Shown: piece after piece, positions 22,488 to 32,798 of the stretch
Position numbering within the stretch: the first letter of the stretch is position 1
Layout: each line of letters starts with the position of its first letter
Notes under the pieces: generated by a model
Told to the model about the DNA's origin: nothing
What the model saw: the letters and a program-made list of their open reading frames with translations, nothing else
The model's database searches: none
Assembly: GCF_013394915.1 (NCBI RefSeq)
Contig: NZ_CP056771.1
Location: 434,001-498,000, forward strand
DNA length: 64,000 nt
Reading direction: 5' to 3'
Source of the DNA: Buchnera aphidicola (Aphis gossypii)
GTDB lineage: Bacteria > Pseudomonadota > Gammaproteobacteria > Enterobacterales > Enterobacteriaceae
Position numbers and translations under genes: made by a program

Positions 22488-22550
22488 ATTTTTAAATTCT
22501 TTCGTAACATTGATAATCAATTAAATTGTTTTAATTTAAATAAATGACGT

Positions 22551-23030
22551 TTAAATATAATCTATTTTTAAAATTTTATATTTAACACTACCAGAAGGCG
22601 TTAATATAGTCGCAATGTTATTAATTTTTTTACCAATTAAACCTCTTGACATTGGTGAATTAATTGAAATTAAATTTTTTTTAAAATCAGATTCATCATC
22701 GCCAACAATTTGATAAGTGAATATTTCATTATTTTTTATATTTAAAATAGTTACTGTAGATCCAAATACAACTCTGCCATCGTTAGGTATTTTCGTAATA
22801 TCTATAATTTGACAATTAGATAATTTCAATTCTATTTCTTTAATTCGTCCTTCGCAAAAACTCTGCTCTTCACGAGCTGAATGATATTCAGCATTCTCTT
22901 TTAAATCACCATGTTCCCTAGCTTTTGCTATATCGATAATAATACGAGGACGTTTTTTATTTTTTAGTTGTTCAAGTTCTTGACGAAGTTTTTTAGCACC
23001 TTTAATAGTCATTGGGATTAAATTAACCAT
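22551..23030 (-). CDS. greA: Transcription elongation factor GreA
   Basis: Enters the RNA polymerase secondary channel and stimulates cleavage of backtracked RNA. It has 159 residues (E. coli 158). The N-terminal coiled coil carries the acidic tip in the conserved [20 protein letters not shown] segment. The C-terminal FKBP-like domain ([13 protein letters not shown]) is intact. GAGG precedes the ATG. It is first in the leftward greA-rlmE-ftsH series; E. coli has other genes between greA and rlmE. Confidence 0.96.
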   Translation of the reverse strand: MVNLIPMTIKGAKKLRQELEQLKNKKRPRIIIDIAKAREHGDLKENAEYHSAREEQSFCEGRIKEIELKLSNCQIIDITKIPNDGRVVFGSTVTILNIKNNEIFTYQIVGDDESDFKKNLISINSPMSRGLIGKKINNIATILTPSGSVKYKILKIDYI

Positions 23031-23545
23031 CTAACATACCTCATTTTTTTTCTTCAAGAATATAAAAATATTCATTTAAAAACACTAAAAAATTTTATTT
23101 TATTTTTTAAAATAAAATATATTTTAAAAAAGATTGAATTTTAATTAAATATTTTTAAAAAATTAAATTATTCATATATTTTAATAAAGAAAATTAGTAA
23201 TATTAATTTATCGTTGATAAAATCTAATAAAGTAAAAATTAAAAATTTTAATATTACTTGTTGAATACTAGATAATATTTAAATTATTTCCTATTAAGTT
23301 ATTATAGGTTAAAATTCATGATTTTTTTAAAATATACATCTTTTTAATAAAAAATATTATCTATCAAATAGATGTATCTATCTTAATGTAAAAAATAAAA
23401 TTTATCAAAAATTTCAATTTCTCGAGGAAAAGCTATTTATTAATCTATCATGAAGTAATTCATACAAAAATTTTAAAATATATTTAGACATACAACATTT
23501 TTAAATTTTTATATTCCAACAAAATTAAATTAAAGTATATTTAAA
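23031..23545. other. 515-base gap between divergent greA and ibaG
   Basis: The longest gene-free stretch in the window. It contains no reading frame I can recognise, no RNA gene and no strong terminator. The only structure seen is an 8-bp inverted repeat (ATACATCT at about 23333-23340, AGATGTAT at about 23370-23377) with a 29-base spacer. It must hold the promoters for both flanking genes. The rest may be an eroded remnant of genes lost here (in E. coli the murA-ibaG side continues into mla genes and the greA side into dacB). No remnant can be named. Confidence 0.6.
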
Positions 23546-23797
23546 ATGAATAATGAAAAAATAATATCTATATTAAATAAAAAATTAAATTTAGAAAAAA
23601 TATATGCTACAGGAGATAATAATCACATTAAAATAATTGCAGTAGGAGATATATTCAAAGGTATTAGTCAAGTAAAAAGACAACAAATAATTTACGCGCC
23701 TTTAATTAGCATGATTACAGAAAAAAAAATCCATGCTTTGTCTATTACAACATATACAACAGAAGAGTGGAAAAAAAAACAAAAAAATCTTAGTTAA
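23546..23797 (+). CDS. ibaG: BolA-family protein IbaG
   Basis: Small BolA-like protein (formerly YrbA). In E. coli, family members pair with monothiol glutaredoxin Grx4 through a bridging 2Fe-2S cluster, and IbaG is linked to acid response. It has 83 residues (E. coli 84). The class is supported by HIKIIAVGDIFKGISQVKRQQIIYAPL and the histidine in IHALSITTYT. It lies 32 bases before murA, with which it is paired in enterobacteria. Function in Buchnera is inferred from the family. Confidence 0.9.
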   Translation: MNNEKIISILNKKLNLEKIYATGDNNHIKIIAVGDIFKGISQVKRQQIIYAPLISMITEKKIHALSITTYTTEEWKKKQKNLS

Positions 23798-23829
23798 ATA
23801 TTTTAAAATTAATAGAGATTTAATAATGA

Positions 23830-25083
23830 ATGAACAAACTATATATAGAAGGTGATAAAAAATTAAACGGTCATGTTTTAATTTCTGGTGCTAAAAATGC
23901 TGCTCTACCTATCTTATTTATGACAATATTAGCAAAAGAAAAAATTGAAATAAATAACGTTCCACAAGTTACAGATATTAAAATAGCAATAAAACTACTT
24001 AAATATTTAGGAGCGAAAATAAAAAGCAAAAATAAAATTTTGTATATTGATACAAGTAGTATTAATGTTTATTACCCACCATATCATCTAACAAAAAAAA
24101 TAAGAGCATCTATTTGGATGTTAAGTCCTCTTTTGATACGTTTCGGTAAAGCTAAGATATTTTTTCCAGGAGGATGCGATATAGGTTGTAGGCCTATCGA
24201 TCTTCATTTAAAAGGATTGATAGCATTAGGGGTGAAAATTGTAAAAAAAGATAATTATATCATTGCATTTGCTCAAAAACCTCTTAAAGGAAAGAATATT
24301 TATATAGAAAAAATTAGTGTTGGAGCAACTATTACCATTATGAGCGCTGCAACGTTAGCAGAGGGTTTAACAATTATAGAAAATGCTGCTCAAGAACCTG
24401 AAATTATTGATGTTGCAAAATTTTTAAATACTTTAGGTGCTAATATTACTGGAGCAGGAAGTGATAAAATATATATCGTAGGTATTTCTAATTTACATGG
24501 AGGATATCATAAAGTCATACCAGATAGAATTGAAACAGGAACTTTTTTGATAGCCGCTGCAATTTCTAAAGGATTTATTATATGTAGTAAAACTGAACCA
24601 AAATATTTAACCAATGTGCTAACAAAACTATCTGAAAGTGGTGCCAATATAAAAATTGGAAAGGATTGGATTAAATTAGATATGAAAGAAAAAAGACCAA
24701 GAGCAGTAAATATTTCAACATCTCCGTATCCGGGCTTTCCAACTGATATGCAACCACAATTTACTTTATTGAATAGCATTTCTCAAGGAAAAAGTATTAT
24801 TATTGAAAACATATTTGAAAATCGTTTCGCCTATATACACGAGTTAATTCGAATGGGTGCTAAAATAAAAATTAAAAAAAATCATGTCGTTTGTAAAGGC
24901 GTTTCACAATTATCTTCTAATCATCTTTTTTCTAACGATTTAAGAGGTTCAGCTACATTAATTTTAGCAGGTTGTGTTGCAAAAGGAATTACAGTAGTAA
25001 ATAATATTCATCATGTTAAAAGAGGATATGAGTCGTTTATAAAAAAATTAAATAAATTAGGTGCTAATATTAAACATATATAA
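23830..25083 (+). CDS. murA: UDP-N-acetylglucosamine 1-carboxyvinyltransferase
   Basis: First committed step of peptidoglycan synthesis: adds enolpyruvate from PEP to UDP-GlcNAc. It has 417 residues (E. coli 419). ISGAKNAALPILF carries the catalytic Lys22. The PEP-binding, fosfomycin-target cysteine is Cys116 in PGGCDIGCRP. RIETGTFLIAAA and FENRF are also conserved. The ATG at 23830 is used rather than the one at 23826, which is in another frame. It lies between ibaG and rplU. Confidence 0.97.
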   Translation: MNKLYIEGDKKLNGHVLISGAKNAALPILFMTILAKEKIEINNVPQVTDIKIAIKLLKYLGAKIKSKNKILYIDTSSINVYYPPYHLTKKIRASIWMLSPLLIRFGKAKIFFPGGCDIGCRPIDLHLKGLIALGVKIVKKDNYIIAFAQKPLKGKNIYIEKISVGATITIMSAATLAEGLTIIENAAQEPEIIDVAKFLNTLGANITGAGSDKIYIVGISNLHGGYHKVIPDRIETGTFLIAAAISKGFIICSKTEPKYLTNVLTKLSESGANIKIGKDWIKLDMKEKRPRAVNISTSPYPGFPTDMQPQFTLLNSISQGKSIIIENIFENRFAYIHELIRMGAKIKIKKNHVVCKGVSQLSSNHLFSNDLRGSATLILAGCVAKGITVVNNIHHVKRGYESFIKKLNKLGANIKHI

Positions 25084-25167
25084 TAATATTTTAATTTCCT
25101 GAATTATAAAAGGAATTATTAATATTTTATTAATTAAAAACAAATAGAAAAATAATTGGAGTATTAC

Positions 25168-25488
25168 ATGTATGCAGTTTTTTTAAGTGGTGGAAAACAA
25201 TATCGAGTTAAAAAAAATCAAGTGATTCATATAGAAAAATTAAATTGTCTAACTGGATCAACAGTAGAATTTGAAAATATTTTAATGATTTCAAACAAAA
25301 ATAAAATAGAAATAGGAAATCCTTTTTTAAATGGCGTCAAAGTGAAGGCATTTGTCGAAAATCATGGGAGATCTAAAAAGATTAAAGTAATAAAATTCAA
25401 TCGTCGTAAACATTATAAAAAACAGCAAGGACATCGTCAACATTTTACTAGTGTAAAAATTATAGATATTAACCATATAGAGAAATAA
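25168..25488 (+). CDS. rplU: 50S ribosomal protein L21
   Basis: Binds 23S rRNA domain I, adjacent to L20. The start is ATG 25168 ([14 protein letters not shown]), with TTGGAG placed correctly before it; an in-frame start at 25156 would add four residues and break the match with E. coli. It has 106 residues (E. coli 103) and ends in the conserved basic stretch [15 protein letters not shown]. rpmA follows after one base, so the two are translationally coupled. Confidence 0.97.
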   Translation: MYAVFLSGGKQYRVKKNQVIHIEKLNCLTGSTVEFENILMISNKNKIEIGNPFLNGVKVKAFVENHGRSKKIKVIKFNRRKHYKKQQGHRQHFTSVKIIDINHIEK

Positions 25489-25489
25489 A

Positions 25490-25744
25490 ATGGCACATAA
25501 AAAAGCTGGTGGTTCCACGAGGAACGGAAGAGATTCTCATGCTCAACGATTAGGTGTAAAACATTTTGGTGGCGAATTAGTATCTGCAGGAAGTATTATT
25601 GTAAGGCAAAGAGGGACTAAATTTCACCCTGGAAAAAATACAGGTTGTGGAAAAGATCATACTATTTTTGCCATTGTTAAAGGAAAAATAGAATTTAAAA
25701 AAAAAGGAGTAAAAAAAAGAACATATATTAATATTATTAACTGA
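25490..25744 (+). CDS. rpmA: 50S ribosomal protein L27
   Basis: Its N-terminal tail reaches the peptidyl-transferase centre. It has 84 residues (E. coli 85). It begins [16 protein letters not shown], the bacterial form that needs no N-terminal processing, and continues with [20 protein letters not shown]. It is second in the rplU-rpmA operon and is followed by a clear intrinsic terminator. Confidence 0.98.
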   Translation: MAHKKAGGSTRNGRDSHAQRLGVKHFGGELVSAGSIIVRQRGTKFHPGKNTGCGKDHTIFAIVKGKIEFKKKGVKKRTYINIIN

Positions 25745-25765
25745 TAAAAATTGCTGTTTTACAAC

Positions 25766-25796
25766 ACCCCTTTTCTGAGGGGGGTCTTATTTTTTA
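25766..25796 (+). terminator. Rho-independent terminator after rpmA
   Basis: CCCCT (25767-25771) pairs with AGGGG (25778-25782) around a TTTCTG loop; flanking A and extra G/T can extend the stem in another register. TCTTATTTTTT follows. It separates rplU-rpmA from obgE. Confidence 0.8.
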
Positions 25797-25799
25797 TAA

Positions 25800-26846
<1,047 letters not shown>

Positions 26847-26905
26847 AATTTATTTAATTTTTAGTTTTTTACAAAAAAAAGCGTAAAATTATGAAAAAAG
26901 TAATA

Positions 26906-26941
26906 AAAGAACTCGGTTTATTACAAAAAACCAAGTTCTTT
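26906..26941 (-). terminator. Long hairpin terminator of rplM-rpsI
   Basis: Arms at 26906-26919 and 26928-26941 give a 14-bp stem with an 8-base loop. In minus-strand RNA every position pairs, one as a G-U; in plus-strand RNA the same position is a C-A mismatch. A T-rich stretch (TATTACTTTTTT) follows on the minus side. It ends the operon 24 bases after rpsI. Confidence 0.8.
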
Positions 26942-26964
26942 AAAATAAGTGTTATTATTTAATT

Positions 26965-27357
26965 TTAACGTTTAGAAAATTGTATTCTTTTTCTAGATTT
27001 ACGAAAACCTACTTTTTTACGCTCTACTTGTCGTGAATCACGTGTAACAAATCCAGACTTTCTCAATTCACTACGTAATAATGGATTATAATTCATTAAA
27101 GCACGAGTAATACCTTGTCTAATTGCACCAGCTTGTCCAGAAATTCCTCCACCTTTTACTGTAATATAAAAATCAAAATTGTTTATCATCTCTATTAATT
27201 CTAAAGGTTGACGAACAATCATACAGGAAGTTTCTCGGCCAAAATAATTATTTAATAAACGTTTATTTACAACTATTTTCCCTGTTCCCGGCCTTAAAAA
27301 TACTCTAGCAGAAGAACTTTTTCGACGTCCAGTTCCATAATTTTGAATTTTCATCAT
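26965..27357 (-). CDS. rpsI: 30S ribosomal protein S9
   Basis: Head protein of the 30S subunit whose C-terminal tail contacts P-site t[19 protein letters not shown], the [19 protein letters not shown] core and the terminal RKRIQFSKR tail are all present. From ATG 27357 it has 130 residues, the E. coli length; ATG 27354 is equally possible, and a GTG at 27372 would add five. No start has a strong ribosome-binding site, so coupling to rplM, 19 bases upstream, is likely. Confidence 0.96.
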   Translation of the reverse strand: MMKIQNYGTGRRKSSSARVFLRPGTGKIVVNKRLLNNYFGRETSCMIVRQPLELIEMINNFDFYITVKGGGISGQAGAIRQGITRALMNYNPLLRSELRKSGFVTRDSRQVERKKVGFRKSRKRIQFSKR

Positions 27358-27376
27358 GTATTTTAGTATCACTCTA

Positions 27377-27805
27377 TTAAATATTTAAAAATTGAGGACA
27401 TTGTGCTATATGATTATGTTTTTCATCGGAAAAAACTTTTAATTTTTTTAGCATCAATCGCCCTAAAGGTCCTTTCGGAAGCATTCCTTTCACTGCTATT
27501 GTAATAATTTTTTCAGGATTTTTTGACATAACTTCTTCAAATGTAAGTTTTTTTATTCCACCAATATAACCTGTATGATGATAATACAGTTTTTTACTTT
27601 TCTTTTTTCCTGTAACTAATACTTTAGAAGCATTTAAAACTATAATATAGTCTCCAACATCAAGATGTGGCGTATATTGAGCTTTATGCTTGCCTCTAAG
27701 ACGCAAGGATAAAGCACTGGCGAGCCTTCCAAGTACTTTATTAGTAGCATCAACATAAAACCAATCTCTCTTGATGTTTTTTTCTTTAATTGAAAAAGTT
27801 TTCAT
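27377..27805 (-). CDS. rplM: 50S ribosomal protein L13
   Basis: Early-assembly 50S protein. From ATG 27805 it has 142 residues, the E. coli length, beginning [15 protein letters not shown]; an in-frame upstream start at 27817 adds four residues and is not supported. [36 protein letters not shown] and [12 protein letters not shown] are characteristic. GAG lies upstream of the ATG at normal distance. It is first in the rplM-rpsI operon, divergent from pheA. Confidence 0.97.
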   Translation of the reverse strand: MKTFSIKEKNIKRDWFYVDATNKVLGRLASALSLRLRGKHKAQYTPHLDVGDYIIVLNASKVLVTGKKKSKKLYYHHTGYIGGIKKLTFEEVMSKNPEKIITIAVKGMLPKGPLGRLMLKKLKVFSDEKHNHIAQCPQFLNI

Positions 27806-28094
27806 TAAATAACTCACTTATAAAAAATAATATATCTAAAAATACTGTTATTAAAATTAACAAGGTACAGTAAGTATATTATCATCTATCATGCCTATTG
27901 AAATATTTTTAAAAAAATATTTAATATTCTTTTTAAAAAACAACACATTTTTTAGATAAAAAAATAGTATATTATATGTTTGATTATTATTTTTATATCA
28001 AAAAAATAATAATAATTCAGTAAAAATATTTTATTTTAATTTTAATATAAAACATATTAGATATTTTAATAGGTAAAAATAGGTAAAATACGTT

Positions 28095-29240
28095 ATGTTG
28101 TCTAAAAATGATTTATTAAATTTTCGTCATAAAATTAACAATATTGATAAAAAAATAGTTATATTACTTGAAAAAAGAAAAAAATTAGTATTAGACATTG
28201 CTAAGTCTAAAATACAAAATAATCAACCGATACGCGATATAAATCGCGAAAAAAATTTATTATCTAATTTAGCTAATTTAGGAAGAAAAAAAAATTTAAA
28301 TACTAATTACATAAAACGTTTATTTACGTTAATTATTGAAGAATCTGTACTTACTCAAAAAACCTTATTAGAAGAATTTAAAAATCAAAAAAATGAAAAT
28401 AAAACTGTTATTTCTTTTCTTGGTTCCGAAGGATCTTATTCACATCTTGCTGCATCTAAATATGGAAAACATAATATAAAAAAAATTATTAGAAGAAAAT
28501 GCTCAAATTTTGAAGAAGTTATTCAATCAGTAAAAAATAATGAATCACATTATGCTATCTTACCAATAGAAAATAGTTGCTCTGGTCCTATCAATGAAAT
28601 ATTTAACATTTTAAAAAATATAAATTTATTTATTGTGGGAGAAATTTATGTTGATATAAATCATTGTTTATTAGCAATAGAAAAAATTGAACTTAATACT
28701 ATTAAAAAAATATACAGTCATTCCCAACCATTTAAACAATGTAGTAATTTTATTAACCAATTTCCAAATTGGAAGATTGAATATACTAATAGTACAACTG
28801 ACGCAATGAAAAAAATTATTCAAGGCAATGAAAAAACTAATGCTGTTTTAGGAAGTGAAATAGGAAGTAAAATTTATAAATTAAAAATTTTATGCAAAAA
28901 TATATCAAATATAAAAAATAATATAACTAGATTTATTTGTTTATCAAAAAAGCCTTTTAAAATTAATTCAGATCAACAATTGAAAACTACAATAATATTT
29001 ATTTTAAAAAAAGAAACAGAAGAAATTTCTAAAATTATTTTCAGTTTAGAACAAAAAAAAATAATTGTAAAAATATTAACTTTTTATGATATTAATAAAA
29101 AAGAAAAAATATTTTATCTTGATATTGAAAAAAAAATATCATGCAATACAATACAAGAAATTTTTAATAAAATCCAAAGAATTAGCAAATTTATTAAAAT
29201 ATTAGGTTGTTATCCTAGTGAAAATAAAACACCTTTTTAA
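28095..29240 (+). CDS. pheA: Chorismate mutase / prephenate dehydratase (P-protein)
   Basis: Bifunctional enzyme: chorismate to prephenate to phenylpyruvate, the phenylalanine branch. It has 381 residues (E. coli 386). The mutase domain (1-100) keeps Arg11, Lys39, DINRE and the LTQ glutamine. The dehydratase domain (104-285) has FLGSEGSYSHLAA, PIENS and ITRF. An ACT domain ends at GCYPSEN. The two motifs tied to phenylalanine feedback in E. coli are gone: GALV reads EEIS (309-312) and ESRP reads TFYD (329-332). No pheL leader or attenuator is seen. tyrA, next to pheA in E. coli, is absent here. Confidence 0.97.
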   Translation: MLSKNDLLNFRHKINNIDKKIVILLEKRKKLVLDIAKSKIQNNQPIRDINREKNLLSNLANLGRKKNLNTNYIKRLFTLIIEESVLTQKTLLEEFKNQKNENKTVISFLGSEGSYSHLAASKYGKHNIKKIIRRKCSNFEEVIQSVKNNESHYAILPIENSCSGPINEIFNILKNINLFIVGEIYVDINHCLLAIEKIELNTIKKIYSHSQPFKQCSNFINQFPNWKIEYTNSTTDAMKKIIQGNEKTNAVLGSEIGSKIYKLKILCKNISNIKNNITRFICLSKKPFKINSDQQLKTTIIFILKKETEEISKIIFSLEQKKIIVKILTFYDINKKEKIFYLDIEKKISCNTIQEIFNKIQRISKFIKILGCYPSENKTPF

Positions 29241-29352
29241 TTAAAATGTTCTTAAATATTTACCAATTAAAAATATTTTAAAAATTAATTAAAATCTTTT
29301 TAATAGTCACATTTTAAATCATTCAACATTAATTTATTAAAGAGTAAGAAAT

Positions 29353-30705
29353 ATGTTTAGTAGCTTGACTGAACGCCTCTCAAAAAGTTTTCGCAACATT
29401 ATTAATAGAGGAAGGCTAACAGAAAGTAACATTAAAGATACAATAAGAGAAGTAAGAAAAGCACTACTAGAAGCTGATGTTGCATTATCAGTAATAAAAA
29501 CATTTATAAATAATGTTACAAAAAAATCAATTGGTTACGAAATCAATAAAAGTCTTACTCCTGGTCAAGAATTTATAAAAATTGTACGAAATGAATTAAT
29601 TTTAGCTATGGGCGAACAAAATAACGATTTAAATTTATCTATTTGCCCACCAGCAGTGATATTAATAGTCGGTTTGCAAGGAGTTGGCAAAACAACAACT
29701 ACAGCGAAAATAGCTAAATGGATACAAGATAAATATAAAAAAAAAATACTCATAACATCTATTGATATTTATCGCGCCGCTGCAATCAAACAATTGGAAA
29801 TTCTATCCAACCAAATTAATGTAAGCTTTTATGCACCTGATACTCATCAAAAACCAATTCATATAACAGAAAAAGCAATTAAATATGCTGAATTAAAATT
29901 GTACGATATTTTGTTAATAGATACAGCTGGACGTATGCATATTGATGAAATAATGATGAACGAAATACAAGAAATACAAAATTTTTCTAAACCTATCGAA
30001 ACATTATTAATAGTTGATTCAATGATGGGTCAAGATGCAGTTAACATGGCAAAAAATTTCAGTAAATATTTATCTATATCAGGTATTATATTAACTAAAA
30101 CTGATAGTGATGCTAGAAGTGGAATTGCATTATCAATGCGTTATATTACTAAAAAACCCATTAAATTTATAGGAACCGGGGAAAAAATAGAAAATTTAGA
30201 AATGTTTCAACCAGAACGTATAGCCGATAAAATTTTAGGAATGAACAAAGTTGTATCTATTATTAAAGATATTGAAGAAAAAATCAATCAATCTCATGTT
30301 AAAGATTTGACTAAAAAATTAAAAAAAGGTGATGATTTTAATTTAAATGATTTTTTAATTCAAATAAAAGAAATGAGGAAAATAGGGGGATTAAATTATT
30401 TTATAGATAAACTTGCCAACAATAAAGCAATGCATAATCATTCATTATTAAACGATGAGGAAAATAATTTAAATAAAATAGAAGCAATAATTTATTCAAT
30501 GACACCCAAAGAAAGAAACAATCCAGATATCATAAAAGGCTCTCGTAAACGTAGAATTTCTTTAGGATCTGGAACTAAAATTCAAGATGTTAATAAATTA
30601 TTAAAAAATTTTGACAATATAAGAAAAATTATGAAAAAAATTAAAAACAATGGAATTAGTAAAATTATACGAAATATCAAAAATATATTACCTACAAGGT
30701 TTTAA
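29353..30705 (+). CDS. ffh: Signal recognition particle protein Ffh (SRP54)
   Basis: GTPase that with 4.5S RNA recognises signal sequences of nascent membrane proteins and docks with FtsY. It has 450 residues (E. coli 453). An N-domain helical bundle is followed by the G domain with GLQGVGKTTT at 107-116, DTAGR and TKTDSDARSG. A methionine-bearing M domain contains the RNA-binding RRISLGSGT motif near 405. The M domain is richer in Asn/Lys than in E. coli. It heads the rightward ffh-rpsP-rimM-trmD-rplS series. Confidence 0.97.
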   Translation: MFSSLTERLSKSFRNIINRGRLTESNIKDTIREVRKALLEADVALSVIKTFINNVTKKSIGYEINKSLTPGQEFIKIVRNELILAMGEQNNDLNLSICPPAVILIVGLQGVGKTTTTAKIAKWIQDKYKKKILITSIDIYRAAAIKQLEILSNQINVSFYAPDTHQKPIHITEKAIKYAELKLYDILLIDTAGRMHIDEIMMNEIQEIQNFSKPIETLLIVDSMMGQDAVNMAKNFSKYLSISGIILTKTDSDARSGIALSMRYITKKPIKFIGTGEKIENLEMFQPERIADKILGMNKVVSIIKDIEEKINQSHVKDLTKKLKKGDDFNLNDFLIQIKEMRKIGGLNYFIDKLANNKAMHNHSLLNDEENNLNKIEAIIYSMTPKERNNPDIIKGSRKRRISLGSGTKIQDVNKLLKNFDNIRKIMKKIKNNGISKIIRNIKNILPTRF

Positions 30706-30775
30706 AATATATTAAAATAACTATATTAATTAATTCAACGAAAAATATTATTATCAAAAAATTTAAGGAAAAAAA

Positions 30776-31033
30776 ATGGTAAAAATTCGATTAGCTCGAT
30801 ATGGAAATAAAAAACGTCCTTTTTACAAAATAGTAGTAGCAGATAGTCGGTTTTCTAGAGATGGTCGTTTCATTGAACAATTAGGCTACTTTAATCCATT
30901 ATCAAAAGATACAGCTACTTCTCTAAAAATAAATATTAATCGCATTATATATTGGAAAAAAAATGGAGCACATCTTTCAGATCGATCAAAAAAACTAATT
31001 CAATTATTTGAAAAAAATAAGGAAAAATTATAA
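30776..31033 (+). CDS. rpsP: 30S ribosomal protein S16
   Basis: Assembly protein of the 30S body. It has 85 residues (E. coli 82), starting [17 protein letters not shown] with AAGGAA upstream. [22 protein letters not shown] and the SDRSKKLI segment are conserved. Its TAA stop (31031-31033) overlaps the presumed start of rimM, so the two are translationally coupled. Confidence 0.97.
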   Translation: MVKIRLARYGNKKRPFYKIVVADSRFSRDGRFIEQLGYFNPLSKDTATSLKININRIIYWKKNGAHLSDRSKKLIQLFEKNKEKL

Positions 31034-31557
31034 ATATCAAATCAGATAAACTCATTAATCCTATTTTAGTTGGAAAGATTGGAAGAGTTTATGGAATATT
31101 AGGTTGGATAAATTTTTTTTCTTTTACAGAAGATAAAGAAAAAATATTTAGTTATCTTCCATGGTTTATTTTAAAAAATAAAAAATGGGAAACTATTCAA
31201 TTAAAAAGTTGGAAAAAGTATAATAATCGTTTTATTATTCAAATTAATAACGTTATAGATAGATCAGTAGCGAGCGCATGGACTAATACTGATATTTTTA
31301 TTGATCGAGTTCAACTGCCAAAACTTAAAAAAAACGAATATTATTGGGATGATATTATAAAATGTAAAGTGTTTAGTGTGAAAAATAAATATTTAGGCAT
31401 AGTAATTGATTTAATAAGCAACAAATATAATGATACTATTCTTGTAAAAAATAAATTAAAAAGAAACAATAAAACAATCATGATTCCATTTATTACTGAA
31501 AAAGTAGTAAAATATATAGATATTAAAAATAAAATCATAACAGTTCAATGGAATTAA
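31030..31557 (+). CDS. rimM: 16S rRNA processing protein RimM, non-ATG start
   Basis: 30S maturation factor that binds S19 and helps fold the 16S head. An open frame of about 175 codons between rpsP and trmD matches Rim[17 protein letters not shown] near the N terminus, PWFI, the conserved YYWDDI segment and [10 protein letters not shown] in the PRC-barrel domain. There is no ATG, GTG or TTG at the 5' end; the first in-frame ATG lies in the last third. I place the start at ATA 31030, because AAGGA (31019-31023) is six bases upstream, the length then matches E. coli, and ATAA overlaps the rpsP stop exactly where an ATGA overlap would be expected. ATT 31027 is an alternative but too near the AAGGA. 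Confidence 0.85.
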   Translation: MNIKSDKLINPILVGKIGRVYGILGWINFFSFTEDKEKIFSYLPWFILKNKKWETIQLKSWKKYNNRFIIQINNVIDRSVASAWTNTDIFIDRVQLPKLKKNEYYWDDIIKCKVFSVKNKYLGIVIDLISNKYNDTILVKNKLKRNNKTIMIPFITEKVVKYIDIKNKIITVQWN

Positions 31558-32333
31558 AATATGATATATCCATCAAAAAAAAAGATAATCAAACATTAAT
31601 ATCATTTTATATCATTACTATATTTCCAGAAATGTTTACTTCGATTTCAAATTATGGAGTAACTGGAAAAGCGATTCAAAAAAAAATTATTAAGCTTAGT
31701 TTATTAAATCCAAGAGATTTTACTAAACATAAATATAAATCTGTAGACGATCGTCCTTATGGAGGAGGACCAGGTATGTTAATGACTTTTCAACCATTAT
31801 ATTTATCAATTAAACATGCAAAATCCTTATTACAAGATGCAACAGTTATTTATTTATCTCCACAAGGAGTGAAATTAAATCAAAGCAATATTTTTCAGCT
31901 AATTCAAAAGAAAAAAATTATTTTTGTGTGCGGAAGATATGAAGGCATAGACCAGAGAATCATTGATTCTTTAATAGATGAAGAATGGTCAATAGGTGAC
32001 TATATTTTAACTGGTGGAGAACTTGCGGCGATGGTGATCATAGATTCTATTTCCAGATTTATCCCTGGTGTGATTAAAACAAAAAAATCACTAGAAAGAG
32101 AATCTTTTTACGATAATTTACTCGATTATCCAAATTACACTAGACCAAGAAAGATTTACAATATGACAGTTCCAGAAATATTACTTTCTGGTGATCACGA
32201 TAAAATTCGTTCATGGCGATTAAAAAAATCTATAGAAATTACTTTAGAAAAACGACCAGATCTATTAGAAAAAAAAACTTTACAAAAAGAAGAAAAAATT
32301 ATTTTAAATGCATATAAAAAAAATAAAAAATAA
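31548..32333 (+). CDS. trmD: tRNA (guanine-N1)-methyltransferase TrmD
   Basis: SAM-dependent enzyme that makes m1G37 in tRNAs reading CNN codons, preventing +1 frameshifts. It has 261 residues (E. coli 255). The SPOUT trefoil-knot motifs are clear: DDRPYGGGPGMLM, VCGRYEGIDQRI and GDYILTGGELAA. The ATG at 31548 overlaps the rimM end by ten bases and gives an N terminus about 20 residues longer than in E. coli before the conserved IFPEMF, so the true start could be internal. Confidence 0.95.
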   Translation: MELKYDISIKKKDNQTLISFYIITIFPEMFTSISNYGVTGKAIQKKIIKLSLLNPRDFTKHKYKSVDDRPYGGGPGMLMTFQPLYLSIKHAKSLLQDATVIYLSPQGVKLNQSNIFQLIQKKKIIFVCGRYEGIDQRIIDSLIDEEWSIGDYILTGGELAAMVIIDSISRFIPGVIKTKKSLERESFYDNLLDYPNYTRPRKIYNMTVPEILLSGDHDKIRSWRLKKSIEITLEKRPDLLEKKTLQKEEKIILNAYKKNKK

Positions 32334-32372
32334 AAATATTATTAATTCATAATAATTTTTTTAGAGGTAAAA

Positions 32373-32720
32373 ATGACAAATATAATCAAAAAAATAGAAG
32401 AAGAACAATTAAAAAAAAATATACCTAATTTCCGTCCTGGCGATACGCTAGAGGTAAAAGTATGGGTAATTGAAGGAGCTAAAAAACGCTTACAATCTTT
32501 CGAAGGTGTAATAATTGCAATAAAAAATCGATCTTTAAATTCATCTTTTACTATACGTAAATTTTCAAATGGAGAAGCGGTAGAACGAGTTTTTCAAACT
32601 CATTCTTATAACATTGATGATATTATTGTTAAAAGAAAAGGATTAGTCAGAAAAGCAAAATTGTATTATCTTAGAACACGCACTGGAAAATCTGCTAGAA
32701 TTAGAGAAAAAATTAAGTAA
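32373..32720 (+). CDS. rplS: 50S ribosomal protein L19
   Basis: Sits at the 30S-50S interface. It has 115 residues, the E. coli length. [42 protein letters not shown] and the [15 protein letters not shown] tail are conserved. GAGG lies upstream of the ATG. It is the last gene of the ffh-rpsP-rimM-trmD-rplS series and is followed by a hairpin. Confidence 0.98.
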   Translation: MTNIIKKIEEEQLKKNIPNFRPGDTLEVKVWVIEGAKKRLQSFEGVIIAIKNRSLNSSFTIRKFSNGEAVERVFQTHSYNIDDIIVKRKGLVRKAKLYYLRTRTGKSARIREKIK

Positions 32721-32739
32721 ATTTTTAATATAATTAATA

Positions 32740-32767
32740 TGCAGTCACGACGTCATTCTTGACTGCA
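32740..32767. terminator. Hairpin between convergent rplS and tldD
   Basis: TGCAGTCA (32740-32747) and TGACTGCA (32760-32767) make a perfect 8-bp stem with a 12-base loop, 20 bases after rplS and 32 before the tldD stop. It is a likely two-way terminator, although neither side has a proper U-tract. Confidence 0.6.
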
Positions 32768-32798
32768 CTAGTTAATGCTTACATATTTTTGTAAAATT

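Noticed and set aside
27358..27372. GTG start of rpsI at 27372
   Set aside because: It adds five residues not found in S9 of relatives as I know them and has no better ribosome-binding site than the ATG pair at 27357/27354; kept only as an alternative.
28068..28090. Direct repeat AGGTAAAA twice before pheA as a regulatory site
   Set aside because: Two short A-rich copies are not distinguishable from chance in this composition.
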